Positions 9,001 through 17,463 are shown, numbered from the stretch's first letter. The stretch is 38,030 nt of DNA from Rhizobium sp. (GCA_002796995.1 PEKW01000010.1:1-38030); one strand, 5' to 3'. Notes: a model not told the origin generated them from the sequence alone. Numbers and translations are program-made.

Positions 9001-9061
9001 CGGGGTATACACCCTCCACATTGCGAGACGGCTTGGAATACCTCTTTCGGGGTATATACCG
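9001..9061. promoter_or_regulatory. Two GGTATAnACC-type palindromes, probable operators
   Basis: 9003-9014 reads GGGTATACACCC (near-palindrome) and 9051-9060 reads GGTATATACC (perfect 10-bp palindrome). The centres are about 48 bases apart. A half-match GGAATACC lies at 9035-9042. All sit between the LuxR-type gene and the transporter ATPase gene, so they are plausible operators for the LuxR-type regulator. The same shape also fits FCD-GntR operators, so the binder is uncertain. Confidence 0.5.
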
Positions 9062-9158
9062 CAATCGGCCGGTTTGAATAGGTTTGGACCAGACGGTGTG
9101 GAGCCGGGCGATCGCAAGAGGACCCGGCATTCAGAATAACGACCGCGGGGAATATGAC

Positions 9159-10247
9159 GTGACAGCGCCTTCGACGAACGACATCGAGTTCCGTTCGGTC
9201 GCCAAACGCTATGGCAGCGTGACGGCCGTATCGGACATCAATCTGGCCGTGCCGAAGGGTGCGTTCGTGGCCCTGCTCGGACCGTCGGGTGGCGGCAAGA
9301 CCACATGCCTGCGCATGATCGGCGGCTTCGAGCAGCCGAGCGAAGGCACGGTGCTGATCAACGGCCGCGAGATGAACGGCGTGCCGCCCTATCGCCGCCC
9401 CGTCAACATGGTCTTCCAGCACTACGCCCTGTTTCCGCATTTCAACGTCGAGCAGAACGTCGCCTACGGACTGAGGCAGCAGCGGCCGCGTCTCGGCGCC
9501 GCCGAGATCGCCGCCCGGGCGCGCGAGGCCCTGGAAATGGTGCGGCTCGGCGGCTTCGAAAAGCGCCGCGTGCACGAAATGTCCGGCGGCCAGCAGCAGC
9601 GCGTGGCGCTGGCCCGCGCCATCGTCAACAAGCCCTCGGTGCTGCTGCTCGACGAACCGCTGGCGGCCCTCGACAAGAAGCTGCGCACCGCCATGCAGAT
9701 CGAGCTGCAGACCCTGCAGCGCGAGCTCGGCATCACTTTCGTACTCGTCACCCACGACCAGGAAGAGGCGCTGTCGATGAGCGATATGGTCTGCGTGATG
9801 AACGCCGGCCGCATTGTCCAGATGGACAAGCCCCAGGCGATCTACGACCACCCGGCCGATCTCTTCGTCGCCGATTTCGTCGGCAAGACCAATCGCATCG
9901 CCGCCACGCTGGAGGCCGACGGAACGACGATCCGGCTCTCCAACGGCATGGCGCTCGGACGCGAAGGCAAAGGCATGCTGGCACCCGGCGCCGTGACGGT
10001 CGCGCTGCGTCCCGAGGCGATCGACCTCGTCCGGCAGCAGCCGACACAGGGCGTCGGGCTTGCCGGCACGGTCACCCACCGCATCTTCCTCGGCTCAACC
10101 GCCGAATATCAGATCAACGTCGATGGACTGGGCGATTTCCTCGTCACGGCCGACCGGCGCAGCGTGCAGGAAAGCGACCTCGTCGAACCGGGCGAACGGG
10201 TCGTTCTGAAATTCGATCCCGGCAAAATGCATGTTTTTCCGGCCTGA
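9159..10247 (+). CDS. Polyamine-type ABC transporter ATP-binding protein (PotA/PotG family)
   Basis: The protein has 362 residues and energises import through the two permeases downstream. It shows Walker A GPSGGGKTT (41-49), signature MSGGQQQ (141-147), Walker B VLLLDEP (161-167) and H-loop VTHDQEE, then a C-terminal TOBE domain (about 270-360) typical of PotA/MalK-like subunits. GTG at 9159 is chosen because GGGGAA precedes it at good spacing and homology begins soon after; a TTG at 9084 in frame overlaps the control region. It is first in a five-gene unit with solute-binding protein, two permeases and an SDR. The substrate may be a polyamine, amino-acid betaine or similar cation; sequence alone does not settle it. 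Confidence 0.92.
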   Translation: MTAPSTNDIEFRSVAKRYGSVTAVSDINLAVPKGAFVALLGPSGGGKTTCLRMIGGFEQPSEGTVLINGREMNGVPPYRRPVNMVFQHYALFPHFNVEQNVAYGLRQQRPRLGAAEIAARAREALEMVRLGGFEKRRVHEMSGGQQQRVALARAIVNKPSVLLLDEPLAALDKKLRTAMQIELQTLQRELGITFVLVTHDQEEALSMSDMVCVMNAGRIVQMDKPQAIYDHPADLFVADFVGKTNRIAATLEADGTTIRLSNGMALGREGKGMLAPGAVTVALRPEAIDLVRQQPTQGVGLAGTVTHRIFLGSTAEYQINVDGLGDFLVTADRRSVQESDLVEPGERVVLKFDPGKMHVFPA

Positions 10248-10289
10248 GGAACGGCCGTACTCGTCAAGACAAAAAAAGGGAACAGCGTC

Positions 10290-11450
10290 ATGACAAAGTG
10301 GTACAGAGAAAATGCCCCGGTGACCGCCGAACAATTGAGCGACGAATGGATGCGCCTGAAGCGCGGGTCCGTTTCGCGCCGTCACTTCCTGGGCGTCACC
10401 GGCCTTGGCCTTGCCGCAGCGGTGCTCGGCCGCCAGCCCGGCGCCTTCAACGCCAACGCCTATGCCGGCGACCTCGGCACGACCATGTCGCTCGCCACCT
10501 GGCCCAACTATCATGATCCGGCAACCTTCGAGGCCTTCACCGCCGCGACTGGCGTCGCCGTCGAAGTCAACGTCTTCGGCTCCAACGAGGAGATGCTCGC
10601 CAAGCTGCAGGCCGGCGGCACCGGCTGGGACCTCTTCGTGCCCACCAACTATACGATTTCGACCTATGTGAAGCTCGGCCTGATCGATCCGCTCGACATG
10701 TCGAAGCTGCCGGCTTTCTCGCAGGCCAGCCAGTCGCCGCGCTTCACCTCGGAAGGCGCCATCGACGGCGTGACCTACGCCCTGCCGAAGAACTGGGGCA
10801 CGACCGGCATGGCCGTCAACACGGCCAAGATCAAGACCAGGATCACCTCGTGGAAGGACTTCTTCGAGGTCGCCCAGACCGAGGCCGACGGCCGCGCCAT
10901 GGTTCACGACTATCAGCTGACCACGATCGGCAGCGCGCTGGTCTCGCTCGGCTATTCCTTCAACTCGATCAAGCCCGAGGAACTGGCGAAGGCCGAGGAA
11001 CTGCTGATCAAGGTCAAGCCGCATCTCTACGGCATCAACAGCGACTACCAGCCGGGCATGCGCGGCACGGACGCCTGGATGACCATGTGCTGGACGAATG
11101 ACGGCGCGCAGCTCAACCGTGACATGCCGGAAATCGCCTACATCCTCGGCTCCGACGGCGGCGAGATCTGGACCGACTTCTACGCCATCCCGAAGAGTGC
11201 CGCCAACAAGCCGGCCGGCTATGCGCTGCTCGACTTCCTGATGACGCCGGAAAACGCCGTCAAGGAACACATCGCCAACGGCGCCCCGACCACCGACAGC
11301 CGGGTGCTGGCGCTCCTGCCGGCCGACGTGACGTCGAACAAGATCGTCTATCCGGACGAGGCATCACTCACCCCGCTGGAATTCGGTGCAGCCGTGACGC
11401 TCACCGACCCCGCCCGCGCCGAGCTGATGGCCCGCTTCAAGTCGGCTTAG
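10290..11450 (+). CDS. ABC transporter solute-binding protein, Tat-exported, PotD/PotF family
   Basis: The protein has 386 residues. A twin-arginine signal (SRRHFLG at 29-35, then a hydrophobic run to about 48; probable cleavage near 59) marks export in folded form. The mature part (LATWPNYHDPATFEAFTAAT, WDLFVPTNYTISTYV) matches spermidine/putrescine-binding proteins. AAGGGAA precedes ATG 10290. It follows the ATPase gene by 42 bases and is separated from the first permease gene by a 217-base region with a double-palindrome element, which may set the high ratio of binding protein to permease common for such systems. The ligand is not predictable; the adjacent sox genes suggest an N-methylated or betaine compound (inference). 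Confidence 0.9.
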   Translation: MTKWYRENAPVTAEQLSDEWMRLKRGSVSRRHFLGVTGLGLAAAVLGRQPGAFNANAYAGDLGTTMSLATWPNYHDPATFEAFTAATGVAVEVNVFGSNEEMLAKLQAGGTGWDLFVPTNYTISTYVKLGLIDPLDMSKLPAFSQASQSPRFTSEGAIDGVTYALPKNWGTTGMAVNTAKIKTRITSWKDFFEVAQTEADGRAMVHDYQLTTIGSALVSLGYSFNSIKPEELAKAEELLIKVKPHLYGINSDYQPGMRGTDAWMTMCWTNDGAQLNRDMPEIAYILGSDGGEIWTDFYAIPKSAANKPAGYALLDFLMTPENAVKEHIANGAPTTDSRVLALLPADVTSNKIVYPDEASLTPLEFGAAVTLTDPARAELMARFKSA

Positions 11451-11478
11451 TGGCCTCGGCCGGATCAGGCGGCTCATT

Positions 11479-11622
11479 GCCCCTCATCCGGCTGCCGCCA
11501 CCTTCTCCCCGCCAGCGGGGAGAAGGAAGACATCGGCGCCCGCTCGTTCCTTGTCACCGAACGCGCTCGAAGCTTCAACATTCCCTCTCCCCGCCTGCGG
11601 GGAGAGGGCCAGGGTGAGGGGC
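11479..11622. repeat. RIME-like intergenic mosaic element with two 12-bp-stem palindromes
   Basis: The element is bounded by GCCCCTCA (11479-11486) and its inverse TGAGGGGC (11615-11622). Inside are two perfect hairpins: CCTTCTCCCCGC/GCGGGGAGAAGG at 11501-11526 and CCCTCTCCCCGC/GCGGGGAGAGGG at 11583-11608, each with a 2-base loop. The sequence matches what I recall of rhizobium-specific intergenic mosaic elements. It lies between the binding-protein and permease genes on the same transcript, so it may stabilise the upstream mRNA or dampen downstream expression. An apparent coding extension across it (11551-11667) is not credible. Confidence 0.8.
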
Positions 11623-11667
11623 AAATCCTCGCTCGATACCTGCCGATCATACACACCAGGACCACGC

Positions 11668-12534
11668 ATGGCCTTCACAACGGACACACGAAAGAGACTG
11701 GTCACCGCCACGCTGGTAGCGCCGGCGGCCATCTGGCTGTTCGTCTTCCTCGTCCTGCCCTTCATGGCCATCGTCGTCTTTTCGGTCGGCGAGCGGGCGC
11801 CGGAAGGCGGCTATCAGGCGGCCTTCACTTTTGCCCAGTTCGCCAATCTCGGCTCGCGCGCGGCGGCCTTCCGCAACACCATGCTGATCGCTCCGCTCGG
11901 CGCCTTCCTCTGCCTTATCGTCGCCTATCCGGTCGCCTATTTCCTGGCGATCAAGGCCAGTCCGCAATACCGGCTGCTGCTCGTCTCGCTGGTCGTCGTG
12001 CCCTTCTGGACCAGCCTTCTGGTGCGCACCTACGCCTGGATGTACATCCTCGGCTCGCGCGGCATCCCGAACCTGCTGTCGATGATCGGCATTGAGGACG
12101 TGCGGCTGCTGAACACGCCCGGCGCAGTTCTGCTCGGCATCGTCTACGGCTATCTGCCGCTGATGATCATGCCGATCTATGTGAGCCTGGAAAAACTCGA
12201 CCGTCGCCTGCTCGAAGCCTCGGCTGATCTCGGCGCAAGGCCCGTCTCGACCTTCTTCGGCGTCACCCTGCCGCTGTCGCTTCCGGGCGTCATGACCGGC
12301 GTGGCGCTGGTCACCATCCTGCTTCTCGGCGAATATCTGATCCCGCAGCTTCTCGGCGGCGGCAAGGTGTTCTTCATCGGCAATGCCCTGGTCGACCTCT
12401 TCCTGCAATCGCGCAACTGGCCGTTCGGTTCGGCGATCGCCGTGACATTGGTGGTGGTCGTCGTCATCGTGCTGAGCGTCGCCATGCGCATCGCCTTCAG
12501 GATTTCCGGCTCAAGACAGGTGGATCTCGTCTGA
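11668..12534 (+). CDS. ABC transporter permease (PotB/PotH family)
   Basis: The protein has 288 residues and about six membrane helices, the first at about 14-36 (LVAPAAIWLFVFLVLPFMAI). The cytoplasmic EAA loop reads EASADLGARPVSTFF, with the conserved G and LP downstream, for docking to the ATPase. ATG 11668 is chosen because AGGA lies seven bases upstream and the earlier in-frame ATG at 11551 would translate the RIME-like repeat. Its TGA shares one base with the ATG of the next permease gene. It pairs with that protein to form the membrane channel of the polyamine-type importer. Confidence 0.92.
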   Translation: MAFTTDTRKRLVTATLVAPAAIWLFVFLVLPFMAIVVFSVGERAPEGGYQAAFTFAQFANLGSRAAAFRNTMLIAPLGAFLCLIVAYPVAYFLAIKASPQYRLLLVSLVVVPFWTSLLVRTYAWMYILGSRGIPNLLSMIGIEDVRLLNTPGAVLLGIVYGYLPLMIMPIYVSLEKLDRRLLEASADLGARPVSTFFGVTLPLSLPGVMTGVALVTILLLGEYLIPQLLGGGKVFFIGNALVDLFLQSRNWPFGSAIAVTLVVVVVIVLSVAMRIAFRISGSRQVDLV

Positions 12535-13358
12535 TGCGCGCGCTCGTCACCTCCGTCTACCTGTTCCTCTATGCTCCGATCGCGCTGGTCGTGCTGTTCT
12601 CGTTCAATGCGGGCCGCAGCGCTTCCGAGTTCACCGGCTTCTCCACGATTTGGTATGGCAAGGCGCTCACCAATACCTTCCTGATCACCGCCTTGCAGAA
12701 CAGTCTGCTGATCGCTTTCACCAGCGCCGGGCTCGCCGCGGTCTTCGGCACCATGGCGGCGCTCGGCATGGAACGCCTCGGACCCCGCGGGCGCGCCATC
12801 TTCGACGGCCTGTTCGCCGCGGCCATCGTGGTGCCGGGCGTGGTGATCGGCATCGCCACGCTTGTAGCACTGGTCGAGGTCTTCTCCTTCCTCAACCCGG
12901 CGCTCGCCTCGATCTGGCCCGGCGACAAGCCACCGCAGCTGGGGCTCGGCTACGGCTCGATCATCGCCGCGCACGGGCTGTTCTCGCTGGCGCTGGTGAC
13001 CATGATCGTCAAGGCGCGGATCGCCAGCCTGGGCCGCGACATCGTTGAGGCATCGAGCGATCTCTACGCGACGCCGTTCACCACCTTCCGCGAAATCGTC
13101 CTGCCGCAGATCCTGCCCTCGATCCTCGCCGGCTTCCTGCTCGCCTTCACCTTTTCCTTCGACGATTTCATCGTCGCCTTCTTCGTCGCCGGCTCCAAGA
13201 CCACGTTGCCGATCTACGTCTTCGCCTCGATCCGCCGGGGCGTCACGCCGGAGATCAACGCGATCGCCACGCTGGTTCTGGTGGCCTCGATCTTCCTGAT
13301 CCTCATCGCCCGCACGCTGATGCGCGACAGGAGCAAAAACACGCATGCCGGAGAGTAG
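12534..13358 (+). CDS. ABC transporter permease (PotC/PotI family)
   Basis: The protein has 274 residues and about six helices, starting YLFLYAPIALVVLFSFNAGR, typical of PotC. The EAA-type loop is EASSDLYATPFTTFREI followed by LPQILPS; the usual Gly is replaced by Tyr (SSDLYAT). The conserved SFDDFIVAFFVAG region near the C-terminus is a PotC hallmark. Its start overlaps the upstream permease stop by one base (TGATG), indicating coupled translation. An SDR dehydrogenase gene begins three bases after its stop. Confidence 0.92.
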   Translation: MRALVTSVYLFLYAPIALVVLFSFNAGRSASEFTGFSTIWYGKALTNTFLITALQNSLLIAFTSAGLAAVFGTMAALGMERLGPRGRAIFDGLFAAAIVVPGVVIGIATLVALVEVFSFLNPALASIWPGDKPPQLGLGYGSIIAAHGLFSLALVTMIVKARIASLGRDIVEASSDLYATPFTTFREIVLPQILPSILAGFLLAFTFSFDDFIVAFFVAGSKTTLPIYVFASIRRGVTPEINAIATLVLVASIFLILIARTLMRDRSKNTHAGE

Positions 13359-13361
13359 ACC

Positions 13362-14123
13362 ATGATCCTGAAGGACCGGATCGCGATCGTCACCGGCGCC
13401 GGCTCCGGCATCGGCCAGGCGGGCGCCGCCATCATCGCCCGCGAGGGTGCCCACGTCGCCATCATCGACCGCAATGTCGAGGCAGCGCACACGGTGGCGG
13501 CAGAGATCCGCGCCTCCGGCGGCAGCGCCGAAGCGCTCGGCCTCGACGTGACCGACGATACCGCCCTCGAAGCCGGCCTGTCGGCGCTCATGGCCCGCCA
13601 CGGCCGCATCGACATCCTGCACAATCATGCCGGCGCGCAGGTCGCCGGGGACCTCGAACAGGTCGCGATCGAGGGCTTCGATCGCTCCTGGAACCTCAAT
13701 GTCCGGGCGCACTTCATGGCCGCTCGCCTCGTCATGCCGATGATGAAACGTCAGGGATCCGGGGTCATCCTCAACACGTCCTCCTCGTCGGGCGTGCTCT
13801 ACGATCGCGAGATGATCGCCTACACCACGACCAAGCACGCCGTGATTGCCATGACCCGGCAGATGGCGGGGGACTATGCGCGGTTCGGCATCCGGGTCAA
13901 CGCGCTCTGCCCGGGCTGGGTCGACACGCCCTTCAACGCCCCCTTCATCAGCCAAATGGGCGGCCGGGCGGCAATCGAGGCCTATGTGCGGGAAAAGGTG
14001 CCGATGGGTCGCTGGGCAAGCGTCGAGGAGATCGCCGAATCCATCCTCTTCCTGGTCTCGCCCCGCTCATCCTACATGACCGGCCAGATCCTGGTGGTCG
14101 ACGGCGGCGAGGCCGTCGTCTGA
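13362..14123 (+). CDS. SDR-family NAD(P)-dependent oxidoreductase
   Basis: The protein has 253 residues and a classical short-chain dehydrogenase fold: TGAGSGIG cofactor motif (11-18), S140-S143 region, and catalytic Y154/K158 in YTTTK. The structural NNAG motif is NHAG (88-91), a tolerated variant. D36 after the second strand (AIIDRN) favours NAD over NADP. It is the last gene of the polyamine-type transporter unit, three bases after the second permease gene with GGAGAG as ribosome site, so it should oxidise or reduce the imported compound or a derivative. The substrate cannot be assigned. It ends 36 bases before the convergent XRE-cupin regulator. Confidence 0.88.
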   Translation: MILKDRIAIVTGAGSGIGQAGAAIIAREGAHVAIIDRNVEAAHTVAAEIRASGGSAEALGLDVTDDTALEAGLSALMARHGRIDILHNHAGAQVAGDLEQVAIEGFDRSWNLNVRAHFMAARLVMPMMKRQGSGVILNTSSSSGVLYDREMIAYTTTKHAVIAMTRQMAGDYARFGIRVNALCPGWVDTPFNAPFISQMGGRAAIEAYVREKVPMGRWASVEEIAESILFLVSPRSSYMTGQILVVDGGEAVV

Positions 14124-14158
14124 CCTGATCGCAACGCTCGGCTGACCCCTTGGGCCGA

Positions 14159-14827
14159 CTAGCCTTGCTGCGGATAGGAGATGATCGAGAGATAGCGGGC
14201 CGGCAGCCTGACCAGTTCCTCCGGCCCGTGCGGCGCATCGGCGTCGAAGAACAGGCTGTCGCCCGGCTGCATGCGATAGAGGGTCTCGCCGTGGCGATAG
14301 ACCACCTCGCCCTCCAGCATGTAGAGGAATTCCATACCTTCGTGCTGGAAGGTCGGGAAGATGTCCGATTCCGCGTTGAGCGTGATCAGATACGGCTCCA
14401 CCGCCACGCCCGACGTGTTGTTCTCGATATGCCCGAGCAGGCTGTAGTGGTGGCCGGCGCGCGTACCGCGCCGCTCGATGTTCACGCCCTCGCCCGCCTT
14501 GACGAAGCTGGCGCTCTTCGGCTCCTCATAGCCGCGGAAGAAGGCGGTGATCGGCACGCTGAGCGCGGTGGAGAGCGACTGCAGCGTGTTGAGCGAGGAC
14601 GAGATATTGCCGTTCTCGATCTTCGACAGCATGCCGACCGACATGCCGGTGGCGGAGGCCAGGTCGGCAACCGTCAGCCCGAGCTTCTTGCGATAGGTGC
14701 GCACCTCGTGGCCGATCGCCATTTCCAGCGTATTGGCCCGCGGCTCGCGCACCGCATGCGGATTTTGTGCCAGAACCGCCTTGGCGACCTTCGCCGCCTT
14801 TGCCGCATTCTTCCTGTCCACCGTCAT
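14159..14827 (-). CDS. XRE-family regulator with C-terminal cupin sensor
   Basis: The protein has 222 residues. A helix-turn-helix (about 38-92: LGLTVADLASATGMSVGMLS, KIENGNISSSLNTLQSLS) is followed by a cupin barrel (about 140-215: FQHEGMEFLYMLEGEVVYRH, GDSLFFDADAPHGPEEL). This architecture is shared with PuuR-type regulators of polyamine and amino-compound catabolism. ATG 14827 follows GAGGGAGTG and is preferred to the in-frame start at 14872. It is transcribed leftward behind the GlxA-type regulator gene (45-base gap), so the two could be co-transcribed. Targets are probably the transporter/SDR operon or the sox genes (inference). Confidence 0.88.
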   Translation of the reverse strand: MTVDRKNAAKAAKVAKAVLAQNPHAVREPRANTLEMAIGHEVRTYRKKLGLTVADLASATGMSVGMLSKIENGNISSSLNTLQSLSTALSVPITAFFRGYEEPKSASFVKAGEGVNIERRGTRAGHHYSLLGHIENNTSGVAVEPYLITLNAESDIFPTFQHEGMEFLYMLEGEVVYRHGETLYRMQPGDSLFFDADAPHGPEELVRLPARYLSIISYPQQG

Positions 14828-14872
14828 CACTCCCTCACTCCCGGTTCGCGCGCCGAACCGCCTTCGTCTCAT

Positions 14873-15832
14873 CTACGCTCTAACGGATTTCGGCTGGATG
14901 CCAAAACGCTGTTTGTAGGCCCGCGAAAAGTGCGAGGCGCTCGAAAAGCCGGTGGCAAAGGCGACCTCCGAAATGGAAAGAGGGCTCTGCTCGAGAAGCT
15001 TGCGGGCATGATCGAGCCGGATATTGCGGTAACTCTCGAGGAAACCGGCCGGCATCTGTTCGGCAAACAGGCGGTCGAGATGGCGCGGACTGATGCCCGC
15101 CAGGCGCGCCATGTCGCGGCGGGAAAGCGGGTTTTCGATCGTCGTTTCCATCGTTTCGAGCACCGTGACGAGGGCCGGATGATGCGTGCCGAAGCGTTCC
15201 GCCGACGAGCCCCTTTGCGGCCCGCCGGGCTCGGCGACGGCGGTGTGCAGATACCAGTCGCTGACCCGCCGCGCGAAGGCCTGGCCCATGCGTCCGGCAA
15301 TCAGCGCATGCATCATGTCGAGCGGTGCGACGCCGCCGCCACAGGTGATGCGATCACCGTCCAGCACATAGCGCGCCTGACGCGGAACAAGCTGTGGAAA
15401 GGCTTCGGCCAGGGCCGGCGCGTGCTCCCAGTGAATGGTGAAGTCACGACCGTCCAGCAGGCCGGAAGCGGCAAGAAGATAGGAGCCACTGGAAATGCCG
15501 CCGATCCGGACGCCCTGGCGCGAAAGACGCCGCAAGGCTGGATGCAGGCCCGCCGCCTGCTTCCAGTCTTCGGGATTGCCGCCGGCGACGACGAAGATCG
15601 TGTGATAATCGCTGCCGGCCGCGGCTATGTCCCGGCAGGGGATGGAGAAGCCCGCGGAGGATAATACGGGCCGCCCGCCGACCGAGAGCGGGACGACCTC
15701 ATAGAGCGGGGTCTGGGCGATCAGATTGGCCGCGCGCAACGGCTCGGTCGCCGATGAATAGGACATCAGCGCGAAGTTGGGGGTCAGCACAAAACCATAG
15801 CGGTGCGTCGAAGAAGGCGAAACATCTGTCAC
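14873..15832 (-). CDS. GlxA-family (DJ-1/PfpI-AraC) transcriptional regulator
   Basis: The protein has 319 residues. The N-terminal DJ-1/PfpI-like domain (about 12-195) contains ISSGSYLLAASGLLDG at 113-128, where the cysteine of catalytic relatives is Ser, so it is a sensor and not an enzyme. The C-terminal AraC domain (about 215-315) has ISPRHLDRLF and ISEVAFATGFSSASHFSRAY, the two helix-turn-helix motifs. GbdR, which controls glycine betaine and sarcosine catabolism in Pseudomonas, belongs to this family. Here the gene is divergent from soxB, so control of the sox operon is the simplest reading. A 19-bp inverted repeat in the shared 95-base promoter region is a candidate site. Confidence 0.9.
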   Translation of the reverse strand: MTDVSPSSTHRYGFVLTPNFALMSYSSATEPLRAANLIAQTPLYEVVPLSVGGRPVLSSAGFSIPCRDIAAAGSDYHTIFVVAGGNPEDWKQAAGLHPALRRLSRQGVRIGGISSGSYLLAASGLLDGRDFTIHWEHAPALAEAFPQLVPRQARYVLDGDRITCGGGVAPLDMMHALIAGRMGQAFARRVSDWYLHTAVAEPGGPQRGSSAERFGTHHPALVTVLETMETTIENPLSRRDMARLAGISPRHLDRLFAEQMPAGFLESYRNIRLDHARKLLEQSPLSISEVAFATGFSSASHFSRAYKQRFGIQPKSVRA

Positions 15833-15858
15833 GGCCCATTTCTATCCTTATCCGTCTC

Positions 15859-15877
15859 TTTTATGCAATTCATAAAA
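15859..15877. promoter_or_regulatory. Perfect inverted repeat TTTTATG-N5-CATAAAA between glxA-type gene and soxB
   Basis: Seven-base arms (15859-15865 and 15871-15877) flank a CAATT spacer. The site is markedly AT-rich in high-GC DNA and sits 51 bases before soxB ATG 15928 and 27 bases before the regulator start. It is a candidate operator for a dimeric regulator, possibly the XRE-cupin protein, since AraC-type proteins more often bind direct repeats. Confidence 0.5.
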
Positions 15878-15927
15878 CTCGTCGCGGACGTATGCTGCGG
15901 GTCTCCTCCAATCAGCAGGCGGCACTG

Positions 15928-17178
15928 ATGCGCTATTCCGCTCTTTCGATTTTCCTCAACGGTCTGCGCGGCAACAGGAATTGGGCCGCCCATTGGCGCC
16001 AGCCGGACCCGAAGCCGCATTACGACGTGGTGATCGTCGGCGGCGGCGGACACGGGCTGTCGACCGCCTACTATCTTTCCAAGGTCTTCGGGATCAAGAA
16101 CATCGCCGTGGTCGAGAAGGGTTATATCGGCTCTGGCAATGTCGGACGCAACACGACGATCATCCGCTCGAACTACCTTCTGCCGGGCAACAACCCGTTC
16201 TACGAACTGTCGATGAAGCTCTGGGAGGGCCTGGAGCAGGACTTCAACTTCAACGCCATGGTGTCGCAGCGCGGCGTGCTGAACCTCTACCATTCCGACG
16301 CCCAACGCGACGCCTATACTCGGCGCGGCAATGCCATGCGCCTGCACGGGGTGGACGCCGAGCTGCTGGACCGCGAGGCCGTCAGAGCGAAACTGCCCTT
16401 CCTCGACTACGACAATGCCCGCTTCCCGATCCAAGGCGGCCTCCTGCAGCAGCGCGGCGGCACGGTGCGCCACGATGCCGTGGCCTGGGGCTATGCCCGA
16501 GGAGCGGACGCCCACGGCGTCGACATCATCCAGAACTGCGAGGTGACCGGCATCCGCCGCGAAAACGGCAAGGCTGTCGGCGTGGAAACGACCCGCGGCT
16601 TCATCGGTTGCAACAAGCTCGCGCTCGCCGCCGCCGGCAATTCCTCGCGCGTCGCCGAAATGGTCGACCTCAAGCTGCCTATCGAGAGCCATGTGCTTCA
16701 GGCCTTCGTCTCCGAAGGGCTGAAGCCCTTCATCGACTGCGTCGTCACCTTCGGCGCCGGGCACTTCTACGTCTCGCAGTCGGACAAGGGCGGCCTCGTC
16801 TTCGGCGGCGACATCGACGGCTACAATTCCTATGCCCAGCGCGGCAATCTGGCGACCGTCGAGCACGTCGCGGAAGCCGGCAAGGCGATGATCCCGGCGC
16901 TGTCGCGCATCCGGGTCCTGCGCTCCTGGGGCGGCATCATGGACATGAGCATGGACGGTTCGCCGATCATCGACAAAGTCCATCTCGACAATCTCTATCT
17001 GAATTCCGGCTGGTGCTATGGCGGATTCAAGGCGACGCCCGCATCGGGCTATTGCTTCGCCCACCTGATCGCCCGCGAGGAGCCGCACGAGACCGCCCGG
17101 GCCTTCCGCCTCGATCGGTTCCGCCGCGGTTACGTGATCGACGAAAAGGGCCAGGGCGCCCAGCCGAACCTGCATTGA
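15928..17178 (+). CDS. soxB: Sarcosine oxidase beta subunit (or N-methylglutamate dehydrogenase homologue)
   Basis: The protein has 416 residues, the usual length. It starts MRYSALSIFLNGLRGNRNW, the standard SoxB N-terminus, which is why ATG 15928 is chosen over upstream in-frame starts. A Rossmann FAD site VVIVGGGGHGLSTAYYL (34-50) follows. RGGTVRHDAVAWGYAR (177-191) contains H182, aligned by motif with the histidine that binds FMN covalently in heterotetrameric sarcosine oxidases. This subunit carries out N-demethylation of sarcosine, passing the one-carbon unit to the alpha subunit. It is first of soxBDAG. The MgdA subunit of N-methylglutamate dehydrogenase is homologous, so the substrate could be another N-methyl amino acid. 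Confidence 0.9.
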   Translation: MRYSALSIFLNGLRGNRNWAAHWRQPDPKPHYDVVIVGGGGHGLSTAYYLSKVFGIKNIAVVEKGYIGSGNVGRNTTIIRSNYLLPGNNPFYELSMKLWEGLEQDFNFNAMVSQRGVLNLYHSDAQRDAYTRRGNAMRLHGVDAELLDREAVRAKLPFLDYDNARFPIQGGLLQQRGGTVRHDAVAWGYARGADAHGVDIIQNCEVTGIRRENGKAVGVETTRGFIGCNKLALAAAGNSSRVAEMVDLKLPIESHVLQAFVSEGLKPFIDCVVTFGAGHFYVSQSDKGGLVFGGDIDGYNSYAQRGNLATVEHVAEAGKAMIPALSRIRVLRSWGGIMDMSMDGSPIIDKVHLDNLYLNSGWCYGGFKATPASGYCFAHLIAREEPHETARAFRLDRFRRGYVIDEKGQGAQPNLH

Positions 17179-17190
17179 AGGACGAGTGCC

Positions 17191-17463
17191 ATGGCCAGCC
17201 GCATCCCCTGCCCCCATTGCGGGCTTCGACCCAAGGAAGAATTCACCGTCAGGGGCGAGGCCCTTGCCCGCCCATCGCCCGATGCCGGACCTGACGTCTG
17301 GTACGACTATGTCTACCTGCGCGACAATCCGCGCGGAGCCTATCACGAATACTGGCACCACACGTCCGGCTGCCGCCGCTGGCTCGTCGTGTCCCGCGAT
17401 ACCGCCACCCATGAAATCCACGGCAGCCGCGACGCCGCCGACAAGGCCGAGGTGAGCGCATGA
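17191..17463 (+). CDS. soxD: Sarcosine oxidase delta subunit
   Basis: The protein has 90 residues. IPCPHCGLR near the N-terminus gives the CxxC of the zinc site, and the WYDYVYLRDNPRGAYHEYWH segment followed by GCRRW and VVSRDT is characteristic of SoxD. It is a small zinc-binding structural subunit of the heterotetramer. AAGGACGAG precedes ATG 17191, and its last codons overlap the soxA start by four bases (ATGA). The same size and fold are found in the MgdB subunit of N-methylglutamate dehydrogenase. Confidence 0.93.
   Translation: MASRIPCPHCGLRPKEEFTVRGEALARPSPDAGPDVWYDYVYLRDNPRGAYHEYWHHTSGCRRWLVVSRDTATHEIHGSRDAADKAEVSA

Noticed and set aside
11501..11526. Intrinsic terminator after the binding-protein gene
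   Set aside because: The stem is strong but no T-run follows, and permease genes of the same transporter lie downstream on the same strand.
11479..11622. CRISPR-like repeat
   Set aside because: Only two hairpins of related sequence with no regular spacers; the terminal inverted repeats fit a RIME-type element.
12177..13955. A 592-codon minus-strand frame
   Set aside because: Antisense to the permease and SDR genes, rich in Asp/Gly/Arg without recognisable motifs; shadow frame.
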